A stretch of 64,000 nt of DNA from Typha latifolia (Eukaryota; Streptophyta; Magnoliopsida; Poales; Typhaceae): NCBI GenBank assembly GCA_019914945.1, contig CM034100.1, positions 17,867,096-17,931,095 of the forward strand, given 5' to 3'. Shown here piece after piece: positions 11,281 through 26,965 of this stretch. A model generated the notes under the pieces. The model had not been told where the DNA came from. It saw only the letters and a program-made list of their open reading frames with translations, and ran no database searches. Position 1 is the first letter of the stretch. Every line of letters begins with the position of its first letter. The translations under genes and the position numbers were made by a program.

Positions 11281-11336
11281 GCCTACTCAAATAGATCCAT
11301 ACATATTGGCCTACTCAAATCGATCCAGACATATTG
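11281..11336. repeat. Two tandem copies of a 28-bp unit
   Basis: GCCTACTCAAAT starts at 11281 and again at 11309; both copies continue to ACATATTGG, with two or three mismatches between them. Confidence 0.85.
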
Positions 11337-11821
11337 GTTGACATCAAATTGAGTATAGATTAATGGCACTTGCTCTGCTAGAGTTTCAATGGCTTATCTT
11401 TCTCTCTTTAGAAAGCCTTTTCATCGCTATTGCTTGCACTTTTCTCCCCTCCTTTCTTTTAACCCATGTGGTAGGGGAGGGGAGAGAGGTGTTTCTCTCT
11501 TTAAAGCTCCTAATTTTGATCCCATTCTATCTTCTTCCCCCCTCTCCCTTTCTTCTTCTTTTTCCTCTTTCTTTTTGAGCTAGTCTATCATTTTCATTTT
11601 CCTCTTCTCCTCTGCCCTGTTCATTGGCGAGCTAGGCTGGGCTGGGCTGGGAAGATTTGTTAGGGCGTCAGTTTTACAAGTAAAATCAGCTGTTACAGCC
11701 GTCAAATCATACTTATAATTTATTCTCAAGCATTAAAGTATTTACCATATATATATATATTCCGCAACGGTCACTGACCCAAACTAGTGGGCATTCTTTA
11801 GACATCATACACAATGGTGTC

Positions 11822-11830
11822 ATATATAAA
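11822..11830 (+). promoter_or_regulatory. TATA box of the 11.9-kb gene
   Basis: ATATATAAA lies about 45 bp upstream of the ATG at 11873. Plant start sites usually fall about 30 bp downstream of the TATA box, giving a short leader. Confidence 0.5.
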
Positions 11831-11872
11831 TCCCTCTAGCTTTCTCGTTTTTGTTCAAAGCTGGAAGTAAAG

Positions 11873-12298
11873 ATGAGCAAGGAATCCCCAATATTCCCAA
11901 TCCCGGATCCATTCCTCTACTGTCCAAAGTCTTCAAATATTGAGACCCAAAGCCATGGCAAGGCCCATCACCTCAAGCTCCACAGACCCATCTCCTCCAA
12001 GGACGAGCTCAAGTCCAGGAACAGGAAGCGACGCTCTTGGTGGAAAACCACCACTTCCGCCGCCCTTCTGTTTCGGGACCGCCCGGAGAAGCCCCCCGTC
12101 TCCCCGTCCTACTACGCTCGGCATCCTTACCCCGCGGTGTCACAACCGCTTTACCTGACCGACGGAGGCGAGTCGGCGCCGCTGCGCCCATCCAGCCGCC
12201 ACGGCTCAGGGGGGATCCCTTATGTTAGCCTACGGCACTTCGACCCCGCCGCCGCCGCTGTCGCTCCTCCGCCCGCGCCAATCTACCTCGTCACGTGA
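11873..12298 (+). CDS. Uncharacterised plant protein with KLHRPIS and RRSWWK motifs
   Basis: A single open frame of 141 residues, GC-rich in the second half. The N terminus is MSKESPIFPIPDPF. A basic central block (HHLKLHRPISSKDEL, then RNRKRRSWWKTTT) matches my recollection of a plant family of unknown function that carries a KLQKPISK segment followed by a WW-containing basic stretch; this was not searched. The C-terminal half is Pro/Ala/Ser-rich and likely disordered, ending in APIYLVT. No membrane segment or catalytic motif is seen. A TATA box about 45 bp upstream supports expression. Confidence 0.6.
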   Translation: MSKESPIFPIPDPFLYCPKSSNIETQSHGKAHHLKLHRPISSKDELKSRNRKRRSWWKTTTSAALLFRDRPEKPPVSPSYYARHPYPAVSQPLYLTDGGESAPLRPSSRHGSGGIPYVSLRHFDPAAAAVAPPPAPIYLVT

Positions 12299-12799
12299 CG
12301 TGCTTCCGTGTCTTGTTTTTGTTTTAAGTTAGTTGTCTGTGTTTTGAAAAGAGTTGGGCACTTCTGCTGGGCCTTGCATGGTAAAACTAGCCGTTATCAT
12401 ATGAACATGCCTCTTTGTTTTTGGTTGAAATGGGCCAACGGGCCAATAATAACTCGATCGTTATGGCTTCGTATTCATAAATTATTTGATTAGGAGAAGC
12501 CATATTCATAAACTGTTTGATTACATCCAATCATAGGCCTTGAATTAGCTGATTCAAGATAGAAGTAGATGGAAACATTGATTCTTCTTAATATCAAGTA
12601 AATACCAACAAAATCCATTCGACATACCCCGTATTGATTAAAAAACACAAACTTGGAAAACAGATTACATCAGTCTCGGGAGACCTTCTATTCTAACTGA
12701 ATATACTCGACTATGAATAAAAGATATTAGATTAGAAACACAAGTTTAGATTATCAGGAAGTTACTCTCCGTCCGGTCATATAGTTGTGTAAGATTGGC
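12299..12799. other. 3' flank shared by the 11.9-kb gene and RPL19 (convergent)
   Basis: About 12490-12799 is the 3' untranslated or downstream part of the L19e gene. It is the intact counterpart of the relic at 285-690. No further gene is visible. Confidence 0.6.
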
Positions 12800-14507
<1,708 letters not shown>

Positions 14508-15334
14508 TGCCGTCGCCTTCTTCCTTTCTCTCTCTCTCGCCTCTTCGCGCTCTTGCTAATGCGGCAGACGACGAGGGATTTTATATTCTGAGGGTAATGG
14601 TTTAGGGTTCTTGTAGTTACTTGGGGCCCAAGTTTGATGGGCTGGGCCCGATAAATAAAAAAATAGCTTTTAAAGTAGTTATATATATATAAGAACTTTT
14701 ATGAAACAAAGGTTTTTTTTTTTTGAAAATACCTAGGAAACAAAGTTATAGACTCAAAATAGTAGTCAACTTGGAAGATTATTTTTACATCACAAAACGT
14801 GGTAAACCATCTCACTCATGAACATTTAATCCCCTTTATTTAGAAAGAAACAGTAGGATTACGTCTCGAGGGCATAAAGTACCACTCTCTAATGAATACA
14901 CCATCTCAATCGTCCGGAATAAAGGATCAGCTGCATCAGGATCGGATCCACACATGGATGGATGTCTTTGAATCCTTCACGTAAACGGTAAACGGTGACA
15001 TCCTCGACGGACCTCCAGGATGCTGCCACGTGCACATCCTACCATATTATTAAAGAAGCGGGATGGTATCGTAGAATGAATTTGAGCACCAAATTAGGAA
15101 TATTCCTGGGGGACAGAAGCCGAGAGAGGCCCCAAGAAGCAGTGAAAGTTGACAGGGGCATTCTTGTAAACTAACCGTACATTTTTCATCAAGGGTACCA
15201 GATAATTTCTCTAATAACACCTAAAGCACCGCATGGTCTTTTGCCCCATTTCCCTAATTACCCCCCAGATCCAATTGAATTCCCATCTCATAGCACAAAT
15301 GGAACTAATCACCAACGGCCTCCCCTCTCTTTGT
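14508..15334. other. Divergent promoter region of RPL19 and the phospholipase D gene
   Basis: It has a CT-rich leader for RPL19 (14520-14545) and AT-rich DNA after that. No other gene is supported. Confidence 0.4.
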
Positions 15335-15343
15335 TATAAATAG
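15335..15343 (+). promoter_or_regulatory. TATA box of the phospholipase D zeta gene
   Basis: TATAAATAG lies about 160 bp upstream of the ATG at 15495. This predicts a leader of roughly 120-130 nt. Confidence 0.6.
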
Positions 15344-15494
15344 CCTCCGGAGATCCGCACACTGGCATATTCCAAGAAGAGAAAACGGGTAGACTGAAAA
15401 ACCAATCTTTCTCCCCAAATCCAATCTCTTCCACTCGATTTTGCGCTTAGATCGCTCATTAAAGACGGCTTTATTGCTCATTTGATCTGCTTCC

Positions 15495-18400
15495 ATGTCC
15501 TCGGAGCAGTTCACCTGGGAAGGGGGCCACCGCTATGCCAAGATGCCATCGGAGCCGTCGAACTCGTTTGGGCTCCAGGTGTCTGAGCCGGTGAGGATTT
15601 TTGACGAATTGCCGAACGCAAGCATCTTGTCGGTGTCAAGGCCCGACGCAAACGACTTCACGCCCGTGCCTTTCTCCTATACCATCGAGTTCCAGTACAA
15701 ACAGGTGATTTAGGGTGGTTCTTGAGTCTTATTCGGTGTAATTTGCGTTTTCTTTTTTCATGGTTTGGGCATTCGAGTTTTGTTAGAAATTCTGAATCTT
15801 GATGCGGTATTTTAGAGGGTTATGTGAATTAGGGAGGAATTTGATGAAGGGGTTAGTTTTGAGATTTAGGGTGGGATTTCTGACAGAAATTTGGTTTCTT
15901 GCATGTCGGGCGAATCTGTTTAGAGTTCTGGTTTTAGGAGCCAGTTTGGCAACCTTGAGCTCTTTACATATGAAGTTAGTGTTAGCAGAGTGAGGTTCTC
16001 TTCCTTCTTCGGTTTCCCAGAAAGATGTATTGAGTTGGGTTTTGATGCTTTACAGTACTTTCAGTACATGAGAGACCTTACTGAGTTGAAGAGCACATAA
16101 TGTATATAAGATTAGTAAGAATATTCTTTTGTTATTTTCATCTTATATTCTTATTATTGTCATATGTGTGTATGTGTGCACATTTATCGACTGTTGTATT
16201 GCTTAAATTTAGGTTCGTCAATTCCTACCTTGATTAAATATTCCATTTTTTTTATCAGTTTAGGTGGCGCTTAGTGAAGAAAGCCCGGCAGGTTCTCTAT
16301 CTGCATTTTGCATTGAAGAAACGTGCAATTATTGAGGAAATTCATGAGAAACAAGAGCAGGTTTGCTTTTGCCCAGTCATATTATAAACTCTGTGCAGTG
16401 GATTTTTAAATATTTTCACTTATTTAGCATAGCTTTTCTTCTCTGTTTTGTACTGACACAGTTTTCTACATTAGTTCTTCAGCCTTCACTCGCCTCTGTC
16501 AATTCATTCATAATTTTCTTTTCACCATTTAATCTTTTCGTGCTTCAGTCTCCAACATTTCATCTTATCTCAAGTTAACCATTATAAATATATATATTTG
16601 CTTTGTTTCAAGATTTTTACAAGCTCGTTTTTTTTTTTTGTTTTTGTGCCAAGTTATATTTTTTATTCTTAGTAAGTTCATCAAACGTTTGTCATATGAA
16701 TCTCATGTAATATGTTGAGGAATTCCATGTTTTGTTCCCTTTTGCCATGCTGTGGTCCCTCGTGTCTCTTTTCTTGTTTCTCATGTAGGTTCAATGCCAT
16801 TTACCACCTTTGAGTTGCTATTTAATTTTTTTTTTCTGGACATAGATTATGCATTTGGTATGGCATAGGAGTAGGAATGCTTTATCTTGGTATGTAAGTT
16901 AATGAGTTCTCTTTTGTTTGATATCATGCACTAAAGGTAAAAGAATGGATTCAAAACCTTGGGCTTGGAGAGCATACTCAAATTATACAAGACGATGATG
17001 AAGCAGAGGATGACCATATTCTTTCACAACATGATGAAAACTCTACTAGAAATAGGTAAGAACCGTTCAAACCTGATCATATTGGCATGTTTCCAGGATT
17101 AGGTTCAGATTGTGAAACTGGATATATCAGGTAAGATCACATCATCTGCTCTATAGGATTCTTCCTAGTTTCTTTATATTGTGAAACAGAAATAGGTAAG
17201 TACCATTCAAACTTGATATCCTGACACTTTTTTCTGATATAGATGTATGATTGTTCAATAGACTGTCTCATATACAGAAGACAAGTATCATAGATAGTCA
17301 TTAAATCCAAACAACCTGCTAATATACATATACAATGGTGTATTGTTAAGCTAAACTGTAAATGTTGTTCCTGTGACTAAACTATAAGGAAATAGTTTTT
17401 CATCATCCTGTACTTCCATGTCATATATGTATTTCTCATCCTAGAAGACAGTTGTGAGTAATTGAATCGTTAAACTATATGTGGTTTTCACGCAGGCAAT
17501 GAGGCAAGTTGGTCACATTGTGATGAAAATTATTAGGATATGCATGATTACCTATTAGAGTTTCCACGATACAGTTATATCCTTATTGATCAGTATCCTT
17601 GCTACTTGCTTTTAGTGAGTTAAAAGTTTTACTACTTTTGCAGAAATGTTCCTTCTAGTGCTGTATTGCCTGTCATTCGACCAGCAATTGGGAGGCAGCA
17701 GTCCATTTCTGACAGGGCAAAGATAGCTATGCAGGGGTATTTAAGCCACTTCTTGGGTAACTTGGATATTGTAAACTCTCAGGAGGTACGTTGTCTTCTG
17801 CTTAACTCAGACAATGTTATATTAGGTTTCCTCTTTAATTGTTAGGGAAATATAACCTCCAAGGAAGGTGGAATTATGCAAGATGCAATCATACTAAGCC
17901 AGCCTTTCTCTAAGAGAAAGTTTCTCTTATAGTACATGCATGCCCTTTCTCTCGTGTAATGTGGGGCATGTGTACTCTTTGCTTGGCTCAATGTTTCTTC
18001 TTTATACATTCTAAATGATGGTTGGACCTTACTTTCTTCCACCCAATGATTTGATTGGCAATACTTTACTCCCATCTGTTGTTTAAGCTGCAAATGAGAA
18101 AAGTTGTGGTATTGAGAACATCATAAATTTAATGGTGTGACATGCCCAGTTGAAATTTTCACCTAGTTTGATTATAACTTTTGGACCAAACCAACTCCTA
18201 TAAGCTGCAGGTTTGCAAGTTTTTGGAGGTCTCACGGCTATCATTCGTGACTGAGTATGGGCCTAAGCTAAAAGAAGATTATGTTACAGTGAGACATTTG
18301 CCAAGAATTCAAATGGATGATGATAGAAGATGTTGTCCATGTAGCTGGTCCGGTTGTTGTAATGGCAACTGGCAGAAGGTACATTTTCTGTCAGATAAAG

Positions 18401-21400
18401 TATAGAATAATACAAGTTATAGCTACAAGTTCTCAGTTTCTTTTTACCGATGGAATTCTTAATTCTGATCTCTGAACTAGAACGAGAAAAGCCTTATATA
18501 TGCAGAATTTGGAGTAAGTATATCCCCGGGAGGCCAGGACTGAGTGTAGCAAATGCAACTATAGTAAATAAGAAGCATGATGAAGAAAAGATTGGATTTG
18601 ACAGTTAGATGTAGTTGAGTTAGATACATATTTGGCATTTCCCTTGCTATATATCTTCTAATAAAAGGCTTTCTTGAGATCATTTTATCAAATTAATTGC
18701 AACTATTGTTGATGGTCGAGCTGGCATCATATTTGATAGGTTTCACTGAGTTATCATAACTAATGTGTTACATATAATTGATACTCAATTTAATGTACTC
18801 ATGTTTCTCAGTTTTGATGACACTTGAGATTTGGGCTGACGAGTTAGTCGAATACTCCTTTGCAGGTCTGGGCAGTATTGAAGCCAGGATTCTTGGCTTT
18901 ACTGCAAGATCCACTTGATACCAACCTTCTAGATATAATTGTTTTTGATGTATTACCAACCTCAGATGGAAATACAGAAGGCCGTGTTCTTCTAGCAAGG
19001 GAGACAAAGGAACGCAATCCTTTGCGTTTTGGGTTCCAGGTATGTTGAAGAATTTTTATTCTTCTAAGTTGACATGTTTTATTTTGACATCAATACCTTT
19101 CATTCTGATTTTGTTTTTTTACTCCATTAGTACAATAACACAACAGCTAATTTAAGACAATATCTGGGTCATACAGGTAGTCCATCTAATCAAGAGGCCT
19201 ACGGAATCCTTGATAGTAGTTATCATAAGATCCTAGGAACGTATAGAACTGTGTGGCTCTTCATGCATATGCTACTGTCCCACCTTTTCTTATAGAATCT
19301 TGTGTACCTTAAGTCTTACTATTTTTTTCCTCCACCATGATCCATAGTCACTTCACTAGAGATTTCTCTTCATCATTTATCTTGTAAATCTTTTACATGG
19401 TTAGTTTTGCAGTCTACAGAACTATATTCCATTGCCACTCCAGCATGTACCTTAAAACTTTTCCAGTGAAAAGCTACCATATTTTAGTTTTCTTTTGGGA
19501 TCCTAGAGATAGTGCTGTCTCAAACTTATTCTCTTGTTTTTATTTATTTTAAAAGCTATCTTCTGGGAGTCGGACAATAAGGTTAAGGCTGAGAAGTAAT
19601 GCTAAAGTCAAAGAATGGGTTGCTGCAATAAATGATGCTGTGCTACGACCTCCAGAGGGCTGGTGTTATCCTCACAGATATGGTTCTTTTGCACCTCCTA
19701 GAGGTTTGATTGAAGACGGAAGTTTGGTTCAGTGGTTTGTTGATGGCCAAGCTGCATTTGAAGCAATGGCTTCTTCAATTGAAGAAGCCAAATCAGAGGT
19801 CTGTTTTCTCCTTTATTTATTCTAGAAGAAGAATCAGGTTTTTTTATCAAACTACAGAAGTCTGAAAAGAGAAAAAGTTCAATGCAGATATTCATTACTG
19901 ACTGGTGGCTGTGCCCAGAATTATATCTCAGACGTCCTTTTCATGTTCATAGGTCCTCTAGGCTTGATGCTCTGCTGGAGGCAAGGGCTAAGCAAGGTGT
20001 ACAGGTATTTTCTGCTTACTTGGGGTGGTCTTAGTACAGTTTGATCTGCTGCTTTGGTCTATTGCGGGTATATGGTTATTATATAAATACTAAATAGTAA
20101 ATACAGCAATTTTCAGAAGTGAATTGCGTGGACACATACATATACATGTCATGAGTAATAACCGTTCCTTATTTGCTCATTTTATTTGCGGTATGATTTT
20201 GATAAGTGTATTTATCTATACAAAAAGTTCTGTGTTTCTTGGACATCTTTGTATATATTACTTACGCGTACTTGCATAGGATAAAATAATTATATCTGAC
20301 TTATGTTGATTTTTATTTTTCGAATATGTGAGATGATGCGATTACTAATCATGACATATTTATGCACCTCTCTTTTTTTTGGAGTTTTAGTTCATTCTTT
20401 CTTTAGCTTATTAATGTTATATTAATTGTAAATTCAGAGTAAGGAGATGGCCAGTTTATTGCTTTAGTTGGGAATAACATCTTGTGAAATATTGCAGATT
20501 TACATCCTTCTTTACAAAGAAGTTGCTATTGCATTGAAAATAAACAGTGTTTATAGTAAGCGAAGACTTCTCAACATTCATGAGAACGTGAAAGTTCTGC
20601 GTTATCCTGATCATGTCTCCACAGGCGTATATTTATGGTACGGGAGTCACTAATTCACTATGCTAAGATTGACTTGTCCACTTGACTGCTATATTTTAAA
20701 ATTTTACTTATTTATTTATTTTAACTTGAGGCTTTTTTTTTCTTCTTACATCCAAGGTCCCATCATGAGAAAATTGTGATTATTGATAATCAAGTATGCT
20801 ATATCGGTGGGCTTGATTTGTGTTTTGGTCGTTATGACAACTGGGAACATAAAGTTGGTGACTTACCTCCTCTGATTTGGCCAGGAAAGGACTACTACAA
20901 TCCCAGGTAACTTTATGTATATATTCAGGACTAGGTCAGAGTGGGGCATGGATTTGACATCAGTTCGATTTGACATATATTGTACATCAGTCTAGTTATG
21001 ATCATAACTGTATCCTAGGGAATCTGAGCCAAATTCTTGGGAAGATACCATGAAAGATAAGCTGGACCGTGCAAAATATCCACGCATGCCCTGGCATGAT
21101 GTCCAATGTGCTCTCTGGGGACCACCTTGTCGTGATGTAGCAAGACATTTTGTTCAGCGCTGGAATTATGCAAAGGTTTAGTTATTTATCTACTTCTATT
21201 TAGTTTTAATACTTCTTTCTTCTGGATCCTGAATATCTAGTCTTTGCCAGAGAAATAAAGCTCCAAATGAGCAAGCGATTCCGTTATTAATGCCTCAACA
21301 GCACATGGTAATTCCACATTACATGGGAAAAAGCAAGGAAATGAGCTCAGAGAGTAAGCAACAAGATGCTGATCCTAAGAATGACTCCTTTGCCTCTCGT

Positions 21401-24400
21401 TCCTCATGCCAAGACATCCCATTGCTTTTACCTCAAGAGCCTGATCGACTAACCTTACCCAGCAGAAATATAGAGGTAAATGGGTTAGACACGAATCATG
21501 GTCCTTCAGATCAGCCAAATAGGAGCGGTTGGAATCAGCACAAATCTTTCCGGAAGACAAAAGTTGAGCATGCAATTCAAGATTTACAGATGAATGCTTT
21601 CGTGGATGATCTTGGTTCACCACCGCCTTCAAGGGAAGCACATTTTGATGTGACCTCACAACAAGAGCCAGATAAAGATTGGTGGGAGACACAAGAGCGA
21701 GGTGATCAAGTTTTCTCGGCAGATGAATTTGGACAGGTTGGTCCCAGGACACCATGTCATTGTCAGGTTAGTTTACTCTTCTTTTCAATGGAAGATTAGT
21801 GTGATTTATGTACAAGGTCTTTTCTTGATCAATTTAGGGTTTATGATTATCTGATAAATCGACTTGTCTTTTTGGGTATTTAGTTTTCTCTTCACATTAA
21901 TTTTGCACTGAAAGTAAAAGAAGTTAAAATGTTGTGCAATGTTACTTTGGCCTTCTATTGCTTATGGTTGTAGCTTGCATATAGGGGTTAAAACATGTTT
22001 TCTCTAATACTAGTGTTTTCAATTTGAATATACCATGCATCATGTTAAGTTCTGGAATAACTTTAAGAGATGTCAAAGGTGCATAATGTAAGTAGCTTCT
22101 GACTTGTTACATTCTTTTAATCTTATTTATGTAGTACTTACCTTTCTAATGTAGGTTATTAGGAGCGTCGGTCAATGGTCTGCTGGGACAAGTCAAACAG
22201 AAGAGAGCATTCACAATGCTTATATCTCTCTTATTGAGAAATCAGAGCACTTTATATACATTGAGGTATGATTTTCTTTTCCCAAGTTTAGTTGTATATA
22301 CATTAAGCATCTCTATTTTCAGAAATACTTTTGAAGCCTGTTCTTTAGAATGAACCTAGTTGAGCATTTAGATTTGCGGTGAAAGACATATATGGTTCGC
22401 TCTGCAAAACTGCGCCATGATTCTGAGACGAGAACAAGAAATCCTCTTGTTATTTCATGAATTTGATAACTGCCCCTATTAGTCCATTCTTTTATGGGCA
22501 GGAGTGACAAACCATTTCCTCCACTTAAACAGAAGCTAAAGTTATTAAGCTTGCAAAAAAAGAAAAAGAAAAAGAAGACATGTTTGCACACACACACACA
22601 CACACACACACTGATGGTGCCTCAATTTTATTATTTCAGACTTTCAGTATATTTAACCTTGAGAACTTTCCATGGTTATCAAAATTTCAAGATCTCATAT
22701 GTCCTATATACTTGTGATTCATTCTCTATGTTTTCATGTGTTACTTGGGGAAATATATCATTTGTCTAAGATGGGTAAGGCACGAAATATTGAGATGGAA
22801 ATGTCATAAGGCAGTCTTGCACATAAGATAGTGATAGAGAGCTGTATGAGTTTACTGTCAGACTAATGAATTTTCTACAGTAATCCTCTTGTCATATGAT
22901 GTGAATCTTGCCATATTTTAATGCTTTCTATATATTGACAAATATATTTGCACCTTACTATTCGTAAATTGTTTAACTAATGATTGGAAGTAACAAGTCT
23001 ACTTTACATATATTAGCAGCTGCTTTCTCACTTGCATACTTTGCAGAATCAATTTTTATATCAGGTCTTTCAGGGGATGACACAATAAAGAACCGTGTAT
23101 TAGACTCACTCTACAGGCGTATAATGAGAGCAGAAAAAGAGAAGAAGTGTTTCAGGGTTATTATAGTCATACCCCTTTTACCTGGGTTTCAGGTAGTATG
23201 CTTTATCAGTATTGCATGGTGCACCATGTATCCAGGTAGCTGTTTACTCAATCGTCCTTTACTGCAGGGAGGCATTGATGATGGTGGTGCTGCATCTGTG
23301 AGAGCAATAATGCATTGGCAATACCGAACCATCTGTAGAGGGCCAAATTCGATACTACAGAAGCTTTATGAAATAATGGGCCCTAAAGCACATGATTATA
23401 TCTCCTTCCATGGTCTTCGAACATATGGTAGACTTTATGATGGAGGTCCTTTGGTCACCAATCAGGTGAAGCCCATTTCAGTTTTTTTTTTTTTCTTTTT
23501 CTCTTTTCTGATATACCATGGTATACCATATTACCATGTCACCATCTTTTGCTAACTGACGGATTATGTCTCCAGATATATGTGCACAGCAAGTTGATGA
23601 TTGTTGATGATCGTATAGCATTGATTGGTTCAGCTAATATAAATGACAGAAGCTTGCTAGGATTGAGGGACTCTGAGGTATTGTTTCGTTATACAACTCA
23701 CCTTCTATTTTTTCTCTAAGACAATGACGTCCTCAACAGCACAATAATATGGTAACTACTTAGCATAGAATACTTCAACTATGTGGTCTGCACGTGTTTT
23801 CAGACCATTTCTAATTGTTCTACTTGTAAGGAAGTCAAATATAAGAAACACTTGACACATTCTTAATATTTACATTGAAAAACACAAGCATATACAGATA
23901 TCCATCTTGTAAGGGGCACTTATATGCACAGCATATTTGCTTACTAGAGGATGTGTTCCTTTTGTTTATTTATTGATTTTCCCGTTCTATGAATTATGTC
24001 TCCTTTTGGTCCAATTGTAATATTTTGCTATATTAAAGAACATTTGTTTACAAGTTCTTTTTTGTCCTTATTGCAACCCAGAAAAACACATGGGAGCATA
24101 GTAAAGCTACCCGAAGGCTTGGCCTCTAGTCAATTTATCTCAGTTCCTAGAATGTGGCATCCTGTTTTTCCTTCTGCATGGCACTAGGAATTTGTTGGTC
24201 ATCCTACTCTATTGCTTAGGTCTTGCAATATGTCCTTAAGATAGAGAATTTAGTTTGTCAGATTATAACTCTAGAAATCAGTTACAAAATAGATATTCTT
24301 TTGACCCTATTGTGCAATTTTCCTAGTAAATTACTGTTTACAGTTTTTGATTTTGAGAAGCTACAGGTGGCAATGAGTTCAGTTTAGTTCGGTTTGAAGA

Positions 24401-26965
24401 TCCTCAACATGCATTTATCTATGATTGACTTTTTCAAAGAATGAATGAGCCGCTCGGACCTTTGGTGAAATGAGAACAACCAAACAAAAGTAGGAGAAAA
24501 GTAAAAGAAGGAAAAAGGGAAAGGAGTTTTATGATGTAATATAAAAAGTAGTAGGGCTTTCATTAAATGACTTCTCTGGTGAGACTCTTTTGTTTCTTTT
24601 TTTGAACTGACCATTTTACTTAACTTAGGTCCCTCCTCTGTCTGTCCTTGATTTGTGGTCTTAAAACTTAGCTACAAATTAGGGTTGTCTGCCTAATGGA
24701 ATACATCTGGTGGCCTGGTAGGGACTGATGAAGTGAAACTCGGCCTGCTTAGTCTCAGGTTAGATTAGTTGACCCATGCTCCAACCAATTACTTAATCTT
24801 CCGAGTTGTACCAGTTTATTTTTCACCCCTTTAGGCAGATTGGCTTTTCTGGGATGGGAATCCCATCGTTGCAGGACAGTGAATTAAGCATGTCAGAGAG
24901 ATTCTTTTGTAGCTCACGAGAAAGTTCAGATTTCCTTTATATTCTTCAATTGCATTCTTTTCTTTTGTATGACAAAAGAATGGTTCCCCACATGGTTTAG
25001 TGTACCAATCACCTTTTAAATTCCAGTTAAATGCACATTTTACTGCAGTTCCCTTAAAAGATGAAAGGGGAAAACATAACAGTACATTAATTATTAACAT
25101 CTAAGATGTCATGGAAGATAATGGTCAGGAATAGCTTTCATAAATTGCTGGTTTTAATTTGTTTCCTAGATTTTTTTAATCGTATTATCTGAAGCAAACA
25201 AACTGATTTTTTTTGCAGATTGCACTATAGCCTTTTCCTTTATTTCGTTGCTCTTCTATGGTTTGTTTATTTCATCTTTTCATAATCTTTATCTCCTACT
25301 GCGTGCTCAGATTGGTGTACTTATTGAAGACAAGGAATTTGTGACTTCACATATGAATGGAAGGCCTTGGAAAGCTGGAAAGTTTTCTCTTAGCCTTCGT
25401 CTCTCCCTATGGTCTGAACACTTGGGTCTTCGTCCAGGAGAGGTATGAATATATGTAGCTTTTCTGTAATAGCACCTTTTTTAATTTGGTGTCATTTGAT
25501 ACCTAGCCCTTGGTCTTGTATGATAGTTGTCTTTGTGGGTGTGGTCATGTAAGATAACAGATTCAAGTTGCACACCCGACTGCCTTCTAAGCCATTTTAT
25601 GTATCAATTGACATTGCTGTATCTTCTGTTTATAAATTTAAAATTGAGTTCTTTTAACCAGTCTGCCAACTTACCAAGAATGTCCTTTTATTAGTTTATT
25701 TTAGAATAGCATCTCTCCTGGTCACTTAGAAAGCTTTTGTACTTGTCTGAGTTGTTCTGTGTTGAGACAGCGTACCCATTTTCACATGTGCAATCTGTTT
25801 CCTTTTTCTACTCCTGCTGCTTTTTTCTAACTTATTCTTTTTAATTTCATATATTTTGTGCAACCTTTTTATGCCACAATTCCAATCTGAACCTTTATAT
25901 GGGACTTTGAGAATTAGGCTATGAACAATCAACAAGCAATACATCTCTTTTCTTAAATTTAGAAGACTAAAGCTTTTATTTAGTAGTTAGATAACTCGGC
26001 AGCTGTTGATTATGTTACTTTCTGCAAAATGAGTTTAACTCCTATTAAAATGGGAATCTAGGGTATAAGAGGTATTTAGTGAACCCTTATTAATTAATAA
26101 ATGAGTTTCTTGCAATCTCTGCAGATCAGTCTGATAACAGATCCTGTTGATGATGCTACATACAAGGAGATTTGGATCGCCAATTCTAAGGTGAGATGAA
26201 TGGATCAGTAAGCAACTTTTTTTTAGCTTCCTCCATGTTAGGCAGCTGGGTAACTTTATTGTGTTACTTTTAAGGTTCTTTACTATTTTCTTTTTGCGTC
26301 TAGCAGAACATACTGTGAAGTTGTTACTAGTATATTTGTTGTTTCTTTTATATAATTATCTTATTGACATACTAGAATTTCGTTATGCTTCTTTCAAATT
26401 AAATATAAACTTGTGATCTTGTAAGAAACTTTCAAGTAAAAAATTGCAAAAATCTATACACGCAGACACCCCCCACACATCTCTCTAAATATGCTTTAAT
26501 TCATATTTTGTGGTACAAGATTCTTTCTTTTCTCATCTCTGAATGACTTCATCCATCCCTTCCTTTGGCAGATGAATAAGATGATCTATCAGGATGTATT
26601 TTCTTGTGTTCCCAATGATCATATCCACTCCAGGTATCATGAGAATTCAAAATTTTCATCTTTCTTTTCCTAATTGTATTCTGCTCCTCGTAAGTTGAAA
26701 ATACATCTTTTGAACAACGTTGAGAATTAGCAGATATGCACTTCGACAAAGCACTGCCTACTGGAAGGATAAAATCGGGCACACGACCATGGACTTGGGG
26801 ATCGCTCCTGAGAAGTTGGAGGCCGAAGGCACTGATCCAATGGAGAGACTACAATCACTTAGAGGCCGTGTCGTTTGTTTTCCGTTGGAGTTCATGGAGC
26901 AGGAGAATCTGAGACCATTTTTCGGCGAAACCGAGTTCTATGTAGCTCCCCAAGTTTTTCACTAG
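15495..26965 (+). CDS. PLDZETA: Phospholipase D zeta (PX-PH type); one-base frameshift in exon 14 as read
   Basis: Twenty exons: 15495-15704, 16259-16360, 16937-17055, 17644-17785, 18211-18378, 18866-19039, 19556-19798, 19888-20004, 20498-20637, 20757-20906, 21019-21175, 21251-21766, 22155-22265, 23047-23192, 23268-23465, 23576-23677, 25311-25442, 26125-26190, 26572-26633, 26734-26965. About 1095 residues, as in Arabidopsis PLD zeta 1. The enzyme hydrolyses phosphatidylcholine to phosphatidic acid. An N-terminal PX domain ([20 protein letters not shown]), a PH domain ([13 protein letters not shown]...) and no C2 domain mark the zeta class. Both catalytic HKD motifs are intact: [11 protein letters not shown] (about residue 475) and HSKLMIVDD. 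The end FYVAPQVFH is typical. Exon 14 is 146 nt where 147 is needed: NQFF-ISG lacks one T in a T run (23053-23057). Confidence 0.95.
22579..22612. repeat. (CA)n microsatellite in a phospholipase D intron
   Basis: A run of about 16 CA units follows an A/G-rich stretch. It lies in the intron between exons 13 and 14. Confidence 0.9.

Larger units (their letters stand above)
9940..11821. other. Repeat-rich intergenic region
   Basis: It contains CA and TA runs near 10122-10148, a TA/GA compound microsatellite (10450-10510), and a 28-bp tandem repeat (11281-11336). No gene is supported; the open frames across 10425-10658 are created by the microsatellite. Confidence 0.5.
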
